NCBI GenBank assembly: GCA_963693285.1
Contig: OY848928.1
Coordinates: 3,410,501 to 3,474,500 of the forward strand
Source: Xestospongia muta
Lineage: Eukaryota > Porifera > Demospongiae > Haplosclerida > Petrosiidae
Direction of reading: 5' to 3'
Length of the DNA stretch: 64,000 nucleotides
The position numbers were made by a program, and so were the translations under genes. The notes beneath the pieces were generated by a model. That model was not told where the DNA came from and ran no database searches. It saw only the letters and a list, made by a program, of their open reading frames with translations. Below, in pieces: positions 12,101 through 33,600 of this stretch (the stretch's first letter is position 1; the number at the start of each line of letters is the position of its first letter).

Positions 12101-12555
12101 TAATTTGTAATATAGATTTTGTTATTGCAACTTGTGGTTTGGAATGTACTTTATTCATGTGTACGGTGTCACTTCTTTAAATGGAGTTAGTGTTGAATAT
12201 AACTTGCTTGGCTTCGTTATTGAGATTAATTTGTCACTTGTCTATTGTTGCTATTGTTCTATAGGCCAAACATGCTGAAGGTGGTAATACAACATGGGGT
12301 ATTGATGGAGACAAAGGTGTCATAGCAGATATGAATGAACTTGGCATATGGGACCCTCTGTCTGTCAAAGAGCAAACATTTAAGACATCTATTGAGGTAT
12401 TATAGTTAAGTTATAACATTGTATCATGTTGTTCTCAACACAGACTGCTATCTTGTTATTACGCATTGATGATATTGTTTCAGGGAGTAAAAAGTCCAAA
12501 GATGGAGAAGGAGGTGGTGCCCCTCAAGTACAACAAGAACCTCCTCCTGAATAGA
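9147..12555 (+). CDS. CCT3: T-complex protein 1 subunit gamma (chaperonin CCT3)
   Basis: A multi-exon gene of about 545 residues. The start [11 protein letters not shown] matches the family N-terminus. The ATP-binding signatures [23 protein letters not shown] and GDGTTS are present. The apical-domain exons continue through [13 protein letters not shown], and the C-terminus holds [22 protein letters not shown] and WGIDGDKG. It ends at TAG 12553-12555 after a glycine/proline-rich tail. CCT3 is one of eight subunits of the cytosolic chaperonin ring that folds actin and tubulin. Introns are mostly below 100 bp. The exception is an 870-bp intron (about 9965-10839) enlarged by a foldback element. 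Confidence 0.95.
10149..10680. mobile_element. Foldback (MITE-like) element in a CCT3 intron
   Basis: The two ends are imperfect inverted copies about 130-150 bp long. The left arm TCTAAATGTTTCAACCACTA matches the inverted right arm, and the arms also share GACAGAGAGAACAATAAAGA and the AT-rich stretch after it. The arms differ by scattered changes and small gaps, so the copy is older than the one at 2845. The core is AT-rich, and its 73-codon open frame has no domain. I could not settle a target duplication. Confidence 0.65.
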
Positions 12556-12975
12556 GTCAATTGTGTTTATTCATATTATGACTTGTTTGACATTTCTCAG
12601 TATGTAAAGTGTTCAGTGAAGTATGAAATTAAATTAAATACGCACTTGTCAAATGAAGCATTTTAAGGTGTACAACTCACACAACTAGACATCGTCGAAC
12701 AACTTAATTGTCTAAAACCTAAAATGGTATAATTCGCATTATATGGTGTCATAAGAATCCTTTGACAGGAAATAAACCTTACTGATGATAAATATACATG
12801 GTCTCTGGAATTATGATCATAAAAGTAGTAAACAACAAAACTATATGTCACTTATACCAGTCAGTGTTTCCTCTAGTCATAACACTAGTAAAACATATAT
12901 GCTTTATTATCATAAAAAAGTCAAAATTATTGTCTGTAGTCATTACTTGAAACAAAACTATGTTGTCTACAAAAT
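12556..12975. other. Convergent 3' spacer between CCT3 and the synaptotagmin-like gene
   Basis: Holds the 3' untranslated regions of two genes that run toward each other. I see no other feature; the open frames here are antisense to the synaptotagmin exons or lack any domain. Confidence 0.5.
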
Positions 12976-14564
12976 TTATAATCTACGCAAGTCATGCCAC
13001 TCAGCAATGTGTTTTCCTGGACATGTAATAGCATCATTCCAATGTCTTAGTTCATCTCCAGTTGATTGTGAACTGATTATAACTGTTCCTAACTCACGAA
13101 TACGACTTTGTCTGTTTTCATTTGTGAGTGTAACACTAATTTTAACATTGCGTATATTCTCCATACCCACAGTACACGAAATAGCTTCATTAAATATTGG
13201 AGAACAACTTGAAACTTTCTTTTTAGTCTTTAATTTACTCAAGACTCTGTCCTTTAGAGAAATTGAAACCTTGGCAATAGGATCTGTGAGGAAAAGAGGC
13301 ATTAAAAATAATCCAGGATATTATGACACTGACCTGTTTCTTTGAAATTGTTTCCATTGAGGTCCTTTGCTCTGAGAACAATTAAACTTAGTTTTCTATT
13401 TTCAGGTTCAAAGCACAACGAAAGTAGGACCACTCCATAACACTCACCTGTTGCCTGAAATAAACATACTTCATTAATATTGTAAAACAATTATTTCAAT
13501 AATAGAGGTACAATTATTCAAGAGTTAACTTATCTAATACATAATAGTTACTAGCTACTTACTGTTGGTGCTAATAATGGCAGTGAAATATTTATTGTCT
13601 CTTCAGAGGACAAGTCAATGTCTTTCATTGCTAATTCATTTGAACCTAACACTTGATGTTTCCCATAAGATTTGTAATCCAAGACTTCAATATGAAGTGT
13701 GGTCTCTACTAGTTCATCCACTGGCATATTGGGATAAGATATCTCCTCTTCAAAAACAGGAGCAGAGCTACGTCTTCGTGTCTGAGTCTTTGATGTTGTC
13801 CACTGTGGCCCCATGGGACGAACTGGCGTAAAGTGAAGACGGACATATGCATCCACTTCTGTGCCATCATCTCTTAAAGCGAGACTAGTTACTCTCTCAA
13901 CTCTTACAATTAAAGATTCTGTAGGTTTGTTGTATTTTATTGTCAAGTATATCTCAGATTCTTGAGGTGTGTGTGAACCATCTTTGGGTGAAGGTGTCTG
14001 TTTAGCTGGGAGAAGGTATATTTGAGAAGGAGCAGGAGAATCATCTCGTGATTGTTCTTCTGGTGTAGGTGAATGTTCTGAGTCAATATTGTCTCTTTTT
14101 ACAATCACATGTTTACCACGGCCGTGCTTGTGATTGCCTTTACGGCGAGTTCTATATCGTGGTGGACGTTTCTCATCAATTGATCCTTGAGGGCTAGGAG
14201 GTCGATGTTGTATGAAGGGATATCTTGTTTGAAACTTTTTTGTGCCCATTGCTGATTGCTGTTGTTCAAGAGGTGTAGCAATAGTGTAACTTGGTTGAAC
14301 CTGGGGACTGCTTGATGATGTTAACTGAACACGAGGTGGAAATGGGAGAGAAGATTGGCTTGAATCTCTAGTTGGAACTGGTCTGTACCGGTTCTGTTTT
14401 TTATGTCTTTTTCTGATACCCCACCAGATAAGGACGACGAGGAGAAATACTCCCAACGCGATCAGGATCAGTAGAATTGGAATAACAATACACAAAATTA
14501 ATGGGATCTTTGAATCTGTTACTGGTTGACTCGTGGAGTTATTCATTATTCTCACCTGTTCCAT
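12976..14564 (-). CDS. Synaptotagmin-like protein (membrane anchor, two C2 domains)
   Basis: Three exons give about 475 residues. Residues 1-20 are short and extracellular or luminal. Residues about 20-48 are a strong membrane helix, followed by the basic stop-transfer GIRKRHKK. Residues about 50-200 form a proline/serine-rich linker. C2A starts near EIYLTIKYNKPTESL, with loop residues DDGTEVDAYVRLHF. C2B follows in exons 2 and 3 (LSIVLRAKDL-type strand, then KETDPIAKVSISL across the splice). It ends in the helix DELRHWNDAI and EWHDL, the WHXL-type tail of synaptotagmin C2B. C2A loop 3 (LDYKSYGKHQ) has lost most calcium-binding aspartates, so C2A may be calcium-independent. The family role is vesicle fusion. 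Which synaptotagmin it is cannot be said. Confidence 0.8.
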
Positions 14565-14772
14565 TGTGTTTGCTGCTTATGCTCCAGGGCGATCGTTACG
14601 CGATATGAAAAGTACGACTAGATTTTAATTTTAATGCGAGGAATGCCCACACTAATTATATTATAATAATAATAATACATTAAAATTATTAATAATTCCT
14701 ATTACTTCTCGGCCTATAACAGCATAACAAAAGCAAAACTGAAATGAGCAACTAAAACTATAAATGTCATAT

Positions 14773-22649
<7,877 letters not shown>

Positions 22650-22941
22650 TATTACTGTCACTAGTTGATCGATAGAGCACTATATTTGTCTGATGAAATA
22701 TCAGGGCTTACAATGACAATAATAAAACTGAAATACATGTGACAACAGATGTGTATACGGAGCAAATCTGCTTACAAGTCAGAATATTTTCGTTTATTTC
22801 CGTAAACTATTTGATTTATTTATAAATTTTATTACAATAAGTACTACAACAATAGTGTAGAGATTTCTATAACGAATAATATGAATTGATCTACATCAAA
22901 TTAAAAATGAAAACACGACACAGAGAGAAAACACAATATTG

Positions 22942-25804
22942 TCAATCAGAATCTTCTTCGTCTCCATAGTCCTCAGCACCAAGACCTGTACAAATCATAT
23001 AAAAACTATTCAATGAAGGAACACAGGTATTAATAAAAAAATCATTTAGCATAGTGGGATCCAGTAATATGATACCATATTCGTATCAGGATTTTATGGG
23101 TTACATTTGTTCAATAAAATCAGAAACAGTATTCAATTTACAATAATCTAAATTAGAGTTCACTTTTATTGAATATAAGAATTATATACATTATTAAAAC
23201 TGCACATGAATTTACTTTAAAGATCTCAAAGATATTATAGTGACTTGAAGACTTAATATAACTTGATATCAGTCTGCTACCATATGATCACTTACCAGTA
23301 TGTGTCATTAAAAGTCGTCCAACTTCAGGATTTTTGACTGCCAAGTCATAAGGTATTTGGTTTTCATTATTACGAATTGTTGTATTAGCTCCTTTATCAA
23401 GTAACATGGCAACTATGTCACTGTGACCTTTCCATGCAGCATTGTGTAATGGTGTATCTCCTAATTTGTTCTTAGAGAGGAAATAAATATACAATAAAAT
23501 AAATAAAATATGTTGGTGAGCCAAAGCAACATTACATTATTGATAATACCTGTACGTTGATTTCAACATTACGAATAGACAAAAGACGTTGAGCACAATC
23601 TGTTGAGTAAACAAGTAAGTTAAATATAGCTTTATTATTTGAAGACCTTTCACTTGTCTGTCCTATTCATCTATACATTTCTTACCTATATGGCCAGCAC
23701 TAGCAGCCCAATGAAGTGCAGTAGATCCAGATTTATCGAGACCATTAACAGACACTTGATTTGATAGACATTCTTCTAAGAAAGGTAGGTTACCTACGGT
23801 AATATAATAAATCTCCCAATTATATATACAAAGCAGTTATGATACCTCGTTTTGCAGCTTCATGTAAAGGATTATCTATAGTTTCAGCTCCACTTTCAAC
23901 TACAACAACAGATAACTACAATACAATAGCTGGTCTACTCACTATAATTGGAAGGAACCAGGCCTACTTTACCTCCACACTTGGCTTTCCACCAGCCATC
24001 TTCATTCTGAGTTGATAACAATTATAATAAAATAGTATCTACTAAGTTTTACTTTTTCTATGATGTATATATTATCTCCCTCTTGAAAACTGAGTTCATC
24101 AGCCTTGAGAATGAAATTAAAGTTAGCATAACCCGTTCTTAATGTGATAATAATATGAAACATGGACACTGAAAACGGATTATAAGATCATTAAGTGATA
24201 AACTCTAATTAATGCATGATTATGAAATTCAACTGTAAATCTGAACTACAGAATAGTATTAGCTACCTACAATGACTAATAAAATATTATGTGACTCTGT
24301 GTGTGTGTCTATGCATGTGTGTGACACACACACATGCATAGACACATACTTGCATGTGTGTGTGTAAAAATACACTTACAAGATCTAAGGAATCAAAATA
24401 TTTCAAAATTGAATCCAACAACTAGCTATACTGAGCATTGTCACTATATAATATTGATCTTAAGTGCTAACTAATATATAGTATCATAAAATACTTCCAG
24501 TGTCCCTTAAATAGACATCAGGTACTTACATGTTGTGCTTGGTACGCATACAATGCTCTAAACACTTGAACTTGTCCTAAGAATAAAAGAGAATTACATT
24601 AACAACTATTAATTGATGTGGCTAATAATGAAACGATTTGTCCAGTTAATTGATACTACTGGAGTAATAGTGGAGTTTACTTTAGAGAGATTATCTCTAA
24701 TACAAGTGTCCCAAATTAAATACAGAACTAGTTGTGTTCATTGTGAGTATCAAATTAGTGTACGAGTGTTTGTGTGTGTAATTGATAGTTTATTAAATTA
24801 ATACACCACTTATATATTAATTAATAAGAATATCAATGCTGATATAGTGGTATGTTGACAACATTTCAGTTATCAGACTCCAAACTGTTTTTTCAGTGGT
24901 TGTCATACTATACTAATACTTCTGCAATATCTTCATTTGAAACTAAAAATCTACAATTGTTATTTCAGCATTGTATTCCAACAATACATCATGTTCACAA
25001 CATAATTGTTAGCTGAACAGAATACCACTGCACTTTCAAAGTAGTTGACATTACATTGATTATATTTAGACTAAATAGATTTGTAAAGTATGACCACTTG
25101 AAGAAACTGTTGATGAAGATGATATCTCAATTGGTTTCGTATATATACATATAAAGAAATAGTTATGACAAATTTGTCAATAACACTACTTTCAATTTGA
25201 CCTTAAATTTATATGTCTCTACTGATAACTACATACAATGCAACAATGTTATGTTATATACTATTACACTAACTCAACAACTGGAGGATGATTTCAATGT
25301 GAAACCTGCTAACAATAGTCAATAAAACTACACATTAACAATCACAAACTCTAAGGAGTTTATATCCACTCAGGTAGCATCTTGTTTACGGATACAAAAC
25401 AAACATAGTAAATTACATGTACATATATAGACAACATCCTAAAGTATATGACATCACAAGTTTTACATTCTATCACTTCACCAAAAAGGCACACATTAAT
25501 TAGTAAGTGTAGTTATTATTAAATAAATGACCTTGTAATGAAATCAGTAATGACCATTACAGGCTGTTTACTAAGGTGTCATGATTATATAATTACTATA
25601 AAATATATTATGACTTTAGATAATAATTGTAGGGGCAGTACTCATAAATGTTACTATGACAAACAAAATTAAAGGAAATTGTTTATACTTTTAAAATATA
25701 ATAATTATTGATAGATTTATTAAGTCATTGATATAAAGGACATTTGTTATAATACCTGGTTTGGGTCTGAGAGCTGGTTTAGGAGGAGGTGGCCGTCTTG
25801 ACAT
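22942..25804 (-). CDS. OSTF1: Osteoclast-stimulating factor 1 homologue (SH3 + ankyrin repeats)
   Basis: Small exons give about 215 residues, the length of vertebrate OSTF1. The start is [17 protein letters not shown]. An SH3 domain follows ([22 protein letters not shown], then [18 protein letters not shown]). Next are ankyrin repeats ([49 protein letters not shown]) and an acidic tail ([11 protein letters not shown]) before TGA 22942-22944. The layout is the same as human OSTF1, a cytosolic adaptor with links to Src and to actin regulation. The name reflects the vertebrate gene; bone has no meaning here. Introns near the 5' end are long and contain no other genes that I can see. Confidence 0.93.
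24302..24346. repeat. Near-perfect hairpin in an OSTF1 intron
   Basis: TGTGTCTATGCATGTGTGTG is followed at once by its inverted copy, giving a stem of about 20 bp with almost no loop. It is built from TG/CA repeats around ATGCAT and lies inside a large intron. It is probably a microsatellite-derived palindrome. Confidence 0.8.
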
Positions 25805-26404
25805 AGTAGTGAGTCTGAATGAAGAACAAATACAAGGATATTAACAATCAAAAAAGATTATTGACGTACAGGGTTAACAACATAACAATTGGGTTTAATA
25901 CACAATGTTGTTTTATTAGAAATCTATACTTTGACAGTTGTCCTATCTGGAGGAGTCAATAGTACTTATTTATAACTCACTTTTCGGTAAAATTTATTAG
26001 AAAACAGATTCTAGAACGGAAGATTAGGAAAAAACGAAGCAGTAGGTTTTGTCAGACTTATTAACAAGTCAAACACAGGTGACAAGACGCTCTTTTAAAA
26101 GCTACTTTGGATCACGTGACCTGGACCGTCCTTCTTCCTTTCATTATGATGAAATTGACATAATGACATCATTCATCAATTAATTTTAGTTCTCGTTATC
26201 TCCTAGTGGTTGGTTGTCTCTATCGTGATTTCCTTTTAACTAGGATTGGAAACTAGCAATATAGTTCCTGGCTAATGTGTTTGTAAGTTGCAACTATCAT
26301 AGAGATACATGCTATTACTTCAGTAGTGTCCCATTTAGGGCTATCATAATTAGATAACTCAATGAATGTGTGTGTGTGTATGTGTGTGTGTGTGTGCGTG
26401 TGTG

Positions 26405-26478
<74 letters not shown>

Positions 26479-26539
26479 TGTGTGAGTGTGTGAGTAGTGT
26501 GTGTGTGTGTGTGTGTGCGTGTGTGTGTGTGTGTGCGTG

Positions 26540-26574
<35 letters not shown>

Positions 26575-27611
26575 ACGTGCGCACATGTAAAATAATTTTA
26601 TTTTGTTTATATTCAAGTTATAGTTTCAAATCTTTGTACAGTGGTAATGTTGTATGATTGATTACATGTAAAACGTTATGGTCTCAATGATGTTGAGTAG
26701 GTGCGTCTCCTGTTATTAAGAATAATATGTGGTATTAATTAATAATGTGAGTATATTTTTTTGACCCATATTGCTGATTGTATAATAACTTGAAATATTT
26801 AACTTTGCTTATCACATGACTAATTAACATAATTGTCATTATAATTCTTAAAATTTAATTGACATTGTTGAATTATTTGATCACCCCTAATTGTTGAGTG
26901 TCCACTTGTCAGCATACTTACAAACTACAAATACTATTATCATTTTTCATGAATTTTGTTAATCTTTAACATGACAAGTCACATTTGTCCAGAAAGAATT
27001 CTATTATCACATTTATGTGCTAGTCACATTTATGTGCTGACTAGAGCATTCTAAGGGATATTATATCTGGGTCAGCCCTGTTGGCTTCTATTTTGAATCT
27101 GAAAATTACAGGTTGACATTGTGATTTCATTGAAAACATTAGTTTGATTAAACTTATACATATATAATTTTGTATCTGAAACCAAAATTTTGTAGAGAAA
27201 CCTATATAATTTTTACTGTCTTCAATAGTTAATAAAGAGTAATATTTTGTAGCATCTACTCATTTAAATGATATAATAGTCACCTAGTTGACAAATGACA
27301 ACTCTATGAAGGTACCCAATAGATTTTAGCTTATTTATGCATGCCTTTGTACTAAGAGATGAGTGTCTTGTTGTTTTCATGAGATGCTTCATCATGTAGT
27401 TAGCATGCTGTTATCTTAAGACACTTTATACAGGTAACATTATCTTAATACAATGATGTCATTATAAATACACCATTATGCTTGAGTTATATAATATATC
27501 TAAGCCCACAATGAAAGGTCAAAGAAAGTAGCACTTTCTGTCAGTAGCTTATATATCTATAATATTATGTTACATTCGACTTATTTATTCCTTAGGTAAG
27601 GACTATTAACA
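25805..27611. other. Divergent intergenic region between OSTF1 and the LRRK gene
   Basis: Both genes start outward from this 1.8-kb stretch, so it should hold both promoters. It is AT-rich. Its only clear feature is the long GT microsatellite at 26367-26578. The open frames in it are products of that repeat. No RNA gene or element end was recognised. Confidence 0.5.
26367..26578. repeat. (GT)n microsatellite, interrupted
   Basis: About 210 bp of TG dinucleotides with scattered C and A interruptions, ending in GCACGTGCGCAC. Alternating purine-pyrimidine sequence of this length can adopt Z-DNA, and it lies upstream of both OSTF1 and the LRRK gene. Confidence 0.95.
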
Positions 27612-30600
27612 ATGGCTTCCTATGAAGACAGTAAGGGATGTTGCACAATACATTTTTTAGGAGTAATAGTACTAGTGTCTGAGTTTGACTTTGATGTGAT
27701 AACACCTACTCATGTATATTTAACTTAATATAACATGTTTAATTAGTTTTTTATAACTGTATCTGATACTTACATTTACAATATAAATTTAACTTTTTTC
27801 TAGCTATTGCTCGAAAGCTTTATAAGGCATGTTCTGAAGGCGACTATGATAGCTTGTGTAAATTAATAGACAAAGAACAATATGTGCTGACTTTACTAGA
27901 CATGACCAATAGACAAGACCCTCCTAAGGCTCTTGTTGAGAAAACCATTTACAATGCTTGTCTAAAAGGTCATTATCGTATTGTTAAAGAGCTTCTTCGT
28001 TCTAATGTCAACCCCAACTGTCGTTGTGAATTTGGTACACCGATATACGCAGCAGTAACCGCAGACAGTCTAGAAATTGTCAAGTTACTGATAGAGTATG
28101 GAGCAGAGTTCAAACGTGTTCGAGGAGGATTTAGTCCATTGTTTGCTGCTTGCGTTGAAGGAAAAATGAAGATCTTGAGATATTTAGTCAATGCTGGTGC
28201 TGATCTTTATTATATCACTAACCCACCATTAGTATTCACAGCTTGTATGCAAGTGAGTTCATCATGTTTATCTTGTACTAACACAGCAGTGCTACCAATG
28301 TGTTTGTTTACCTGATACTAGGATGACTTGTGCAAAATAACTAACAATGTGATAAGTGTAATAATACTTATTCCAGTTAGGGTATTTTGATTGACATAAG
28401 ACAGTAACATTCTATACACAATGGATGTAGCGTCTCCTTCAACATTTACATTACATTGATATAGTACTTGCTTGCCTACAACGCATTGTATACTTTTGTT
28501 TTATTTCTAGGGTCATTTGGATATCTTGCAATATTTAATGGAAGAGATGGAGTTTGATATTCATCGTACCATTAACAATGATGATGCAGTTAGAGTAGAT
28601 GGTAAAGATAGTCTGCTCTATGTTGCTGCCTCTAGTAAGCAGATTGAGGTGGCTGACTACCTGCTACAAAATGGAGCCATTATCACTCATACTATAATGA
28701 TAAAGTTCTCAGAATTTATCAAAGAATTGTTAGTCAGGCGTATAAAGCAAAGCTCTCGTCCATCCAAATCTGGTGTTCCATCTTCTTTGACAGCTCGATG
28801 GAGGGAACTGGGTATAGTTGAAGTTCCATGGTCCTATTTGTCTAACTACGCTGATCGTATTACCAAGTTAGAGTTGCGAAGTAATCGTCTCTCTTCTTTG
28901 CCTGAACAAATTTTTCAAATGCCTTGTTTACGTGTTCTGGACGTGTCACAAAATTTGTTGCCTGAGATTTGCCAAGAGGTTGTGGAATGGAAATGTGTCA
29001 GGTCAGCATTTTATGTGTGTCAATTTCTCATATAAAAATAACAAGAATACAGAAATGTATTATGGGGAATTTGGCTCATTGTTTATTTGATAATTTGCCA
29101 AATTTTTTGTGATATCAAACTATTTAGTCGCAATTTAGCAAATTTTATCCTTGCCTAATTTACTCACTAATCAAAGTATACCTGTAATGTATTGGCATTG
29201 TAATACTAACTAGTAATGTCTTTATACAGTTTAACAGATCTTGATGCCTCCAAAAATCAAATTGCTTATGCTCCAAGTGGATTGTTCTCACTTCCAGAAC
29301 TGACTACTTTAAATCTCTCCTATAATCTACTACAGAGGTTACCAGGTAATATACAGTGTAACAGAAGTTAACACGTTAATGTATTAAATGATCTTAATCT
29401 GTTTCAGGTGATCCCGAAGATGCTTGTCCTCATGTTCTTTGGAAATGTGAATTCTTAAAACGTTTGGATCTCTCTCATAATCGCATTAGAGCTCTTCCTG
29501 ATACCTTTAAAAATATGCGTCGTTTAAATACTCTTGTTATCTCATACAACTATCTTCATAAACTACCTGCCTCTATGTGTTTGGGATGTATTAACTTGGT
29601 AAGTATACATTATAGAGTTTGTTTTCTGACTAGATAACAACCAGAGTAAGTTGTTATTTGCCAAAGTCTATTAAATAATCAATAGTGGTCTGTTTTAACT
29701 CTCTTTGTTGCAAAAAATATTACAATAAAATCACTCATAGAGGAAGCTCGTAGTTCTAGTTACATATTAAAACATTAGTCAAGTTTTATATTCAGAACAG
29801 GACTTTCTGTAGTCCTGAGCTTTTCACCATAGAGCTTTCACCTTTTTCGACATCTTTTATAAGTGAATTTTTATAATGTTGTAGGTTCATCTTGATGTTT
29901 CACACAATAATTTGAAGGAACTACCATATGGCTCAGCTACTTGTTGGATGCATTGTCTGGAACGCCTTTATCTCTCACACAATGAAATTGATGAGATATC
30001 GCGTAATATCACAGAACTATCTCATCTGACAACACTCGATTTATCTCATAATCATATTCAACATCTACCACCAACAAAATTCTGGACTAATAGTCGTATG
30101 ACCAAGCTTAGTTTAGCTTACAATCAACTGGTAACTCTAACACATCTCAACGAGGAAGATCAGACTTACACTCGAACTGGAACACGTCCACTTAAGGATG
30201 ATGCCAAGCGTCGTGGCACTACAGTATTTGTTACGTGAGTTGTTTATACATAAAATTAGTAGTCCATCTATTAATCCCAATATATTTTATAGAGATCATA
30301 GTCAGAGTTTGTTTTTTTTCTTATTTTGATAGCATGTTTAGACCCAAAAAGAAAGATGATAAGCCTGTACGTAATGTCCAAGCTAACACTCTTCGTTTGC
30401 CTGATAGTAGTCCACGTGAATTACCTGTTGATAAATGGGCTACCACACTCCAGTCACTCTATCTTCAAAACAATGGCGTCATGTTTTTACCTAACTATTT
30501 GGGAAAATTTGTTGCATTAGCTCGACTGGATATCAGTCAGTAAGTTAGCTGCATATTCCTCTAAACAATGGTCATCCATTCTATTGTTATAATTTTAGGA

Positions 30601-33600
30601 ATACTAACATTCATTGTTTGCCACTAACATTTGGTCAACTCAAGAATTGTTGGGAACTTATTATGCATGGACTAGAAATAACTAATGTTCCTAAACATCA
30701 ACTACCTGGTAAGTAGGTTCATATGGTAACCTATGTTGTATAAGTTAGTATTCATAATTTTGTATATTTAACCAGTACAATTAAATTATAATGTTTACGG
30801 CTGTTGTTATGTGTATATTGTTATTTTTCTAGGTGTTGGACGTGGTGCTTCTACTAAACAATTGATAGCTTATCTTAAAGCTCAACTCAAGAACTCTGAA
30901 CCTTACAATAGAATGAAATTAATGGCTGTTGGATTACAGGTACTTCCCTCCATACAATAGCAATAGAGTAATTGTACTAATACATCAAATCCAGTACTGA
31001 TATTGATCTGTTTATATTAGGGTCGTGGTAAAACTACCTTACTTTCTGTTCTACGTGATCCAGGCAGTAATCTCCCTCCTAATGTCTCAACAGTTGGTGT
31101 GTGTGTACATAAATGGGTAATTCGACCACCTAGAAATCGAGGATTATCACAGAGGGTAAACCATACATGTGTGACTTTGTTCATATACTTTGTTTTGTAA
31201 GAGGTATCTTCTAGCTTTTGTTAGTAAAAGTAGATATCAGTACCTAAGAATTAGTATACAATGTACAATAACACAAGACAAGTTAAGTCAAGTTTGTCAA
31301 TTTAAATCGTTTCATTACACAATTATACATGTACATGTATACCCTGTCGTTTCTATAGCAACAAATGGATGTTACCTTTAGTATGTGGGATTTGGCAGGA
31401 CAGGAAGTATACTATGCTACACATCAATGTTTCTTGTCTCGTAATACACTGTACTTGTTAGTATGGAACATGACTGAAGGAGAACAAGGGATTGACTACT
31501 TGAGACCTTGGCTACTCAATGTTCAGGTAAATGGTACTTCCCTAGCCTTCCTTCATCCCTTCCTTTTTTAATGGCAATTATAGTATGTTCTCTTTATGTT
31601 AGGCTCGTGCTCCTTATTCTCCTGTCATTGTCGTTGGCACACATTTAGACAAAATACCACCAAATCAAGTAGGAGAGTTGCGTCGTTTGTATCATTCTCG
31701 TATCATGAAGCACTATGATGCACAAGGCTATCCTACCATATCAGAGTAAGCCCCTATTAAATTAATGTATTAATTATTTCTCATCCATTAGTATATGTAT
31801 GGTATCGTGTGTTACTAAAGAAGGCATTAAAGAACTCCAAGAACGAATTCATGCAGCTGCGCTTAATGCTAAAGACCCTGACACACACGAACATGTCATT
31901 GGTATGCAGGTAAGATATAAACACACTCACATATATTATATACATGCATATATATGAGTTAATAAAGGGAAATTACACGTGTTATGCTAAAACATATATG
32001 CAGTTACTACACAGCCATTTTGTCCAGGAATGGCAATCATTTATGTACTTGGACATCAAATTTGGTGGACATCCAATACAAAATGACTACAAGGCAACCA
32101 TGTATACGCAACCATTTGTTGAAGTTTTATAGTGCAACTTGTGTGGTTATCCTAAATAAAGCCACACTTATATATATATACTGGACATGCATGAAACAAA
32201 CATGCAGACCCTTACACGTGTTATGTTCTAACTACCCTTCTTTTATAGGTGCCAGCCAGTTATATTTCTCTCCAAAATCTCATCGAAGAAGAAGCCAAAC
32301 GTTTACGTGAAGAGGAGAAACCTCCAGTATTGAATCAAAAAGAATTTGCAGCTTTAGCTGAGAAAACTGGAGACATTTCAGATCCTGAAGAGTTAACATT
32401 AGGTAAGAGATGTGTGTACTAGTAACAACTAGTTACTGTCATCTTTAATAGCTGCACAGTTCCTTCATGATAATGGTATTATCTTGCATTACAACGATCA
32501 TCTCAAGGGACTTAATAATTTGTATTTCATCGACTCAGTCTGGTTGGCAGACATGTTGGCTCATGTTATCACTGTACCTCAACGACACTCTTTTGTACAA
32601 AATGGTATCCTCATGGAGACACACTTGAGGTTCATTTTCCGTGGAAATCGTAACTACCCTGAGCAGTATCTTCCTCAGTATATGCAGCTGTTGGAGAGGT
32701 TTGAAATTGCTCTGTCTCTAGGACGAGGTACTCTGTTGATACCATCCATGCTTCCAGAACAACGTCCTGCCCTCCCTTTTGCTATGCCTCTTCCAAGTGG
32801 TATAAGTGCTATATCTTCTGATAGAATGATACGTAAAAGCAGTTTAAAACAAGGTTGTTTTCCAACACAAACTGAAGAAGTAGAAATTGTTGAGGAAGAC
32901 TCAGATGCTTTAACTAAAGTTGTCAATGGAAAAGTCGTAAGTTGTCTTTTAACTAAACTAATAGAATTTTAATACACATATAATTATAATGTGGCATTGT
33001 TGTAGGTGGTTTGTCGTCCAGTGACCTGTGTACGAAGGCGTTATCGTATGGCTTATATTCCTAGTGGTTTCTGGAGTAGATTGATATCTCGTCTAATGAT
33101 TAATTTAAAGAGATCTGGACTAATGGATTTCAAGTCACAATCTGATCCTAACATGATTTATTGGAGGCGGGGTATTTTGGTGATTCATCCAACTGGACGA
33201 TTTCTTGTGGAGTCTATCCAGTCAGTTCGCTCAGGTACTGCATTACATCAGCTGGTACTATAATTGTATACAAGTAGTCCACTATATACTGACTATGTTC
33301 CCCTCAATACACATCTTGGCACTCTGTAATGTCACATTGTTCTTTATCTGTAGAGGTATCTGGTGTAGCAATTGGAAGAATAATGATTGAAAATTCAACC
33401 AAGTTTTTGGGAGGTGGTATTGACTCTAAAGCTAATCCAATACAAGGAGTCGACATTACAGTGTGGTCAAAGAGTGGTGACTTCTCTGCTATGGGATACA
33501 TTGTAGATCAATTAGATTCACTGATTGATGAATGGTTCCCTGGTAAGTTAACTGTACATCATCTGAGAGTACATCTAATGTTATTAAGTTTAGTGTACAT

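Noticed and set aside
24302..24346. Transcription terminator-like hairpin
   Set aside because: Inside a eukaryotic intron and built of TG/CA repeats; no reason to assign a termination role.
26253..26616. Open frames of repeated His-Thr
   Set aside because: Translations of the (GT)n microsatellite; no other coding signal.
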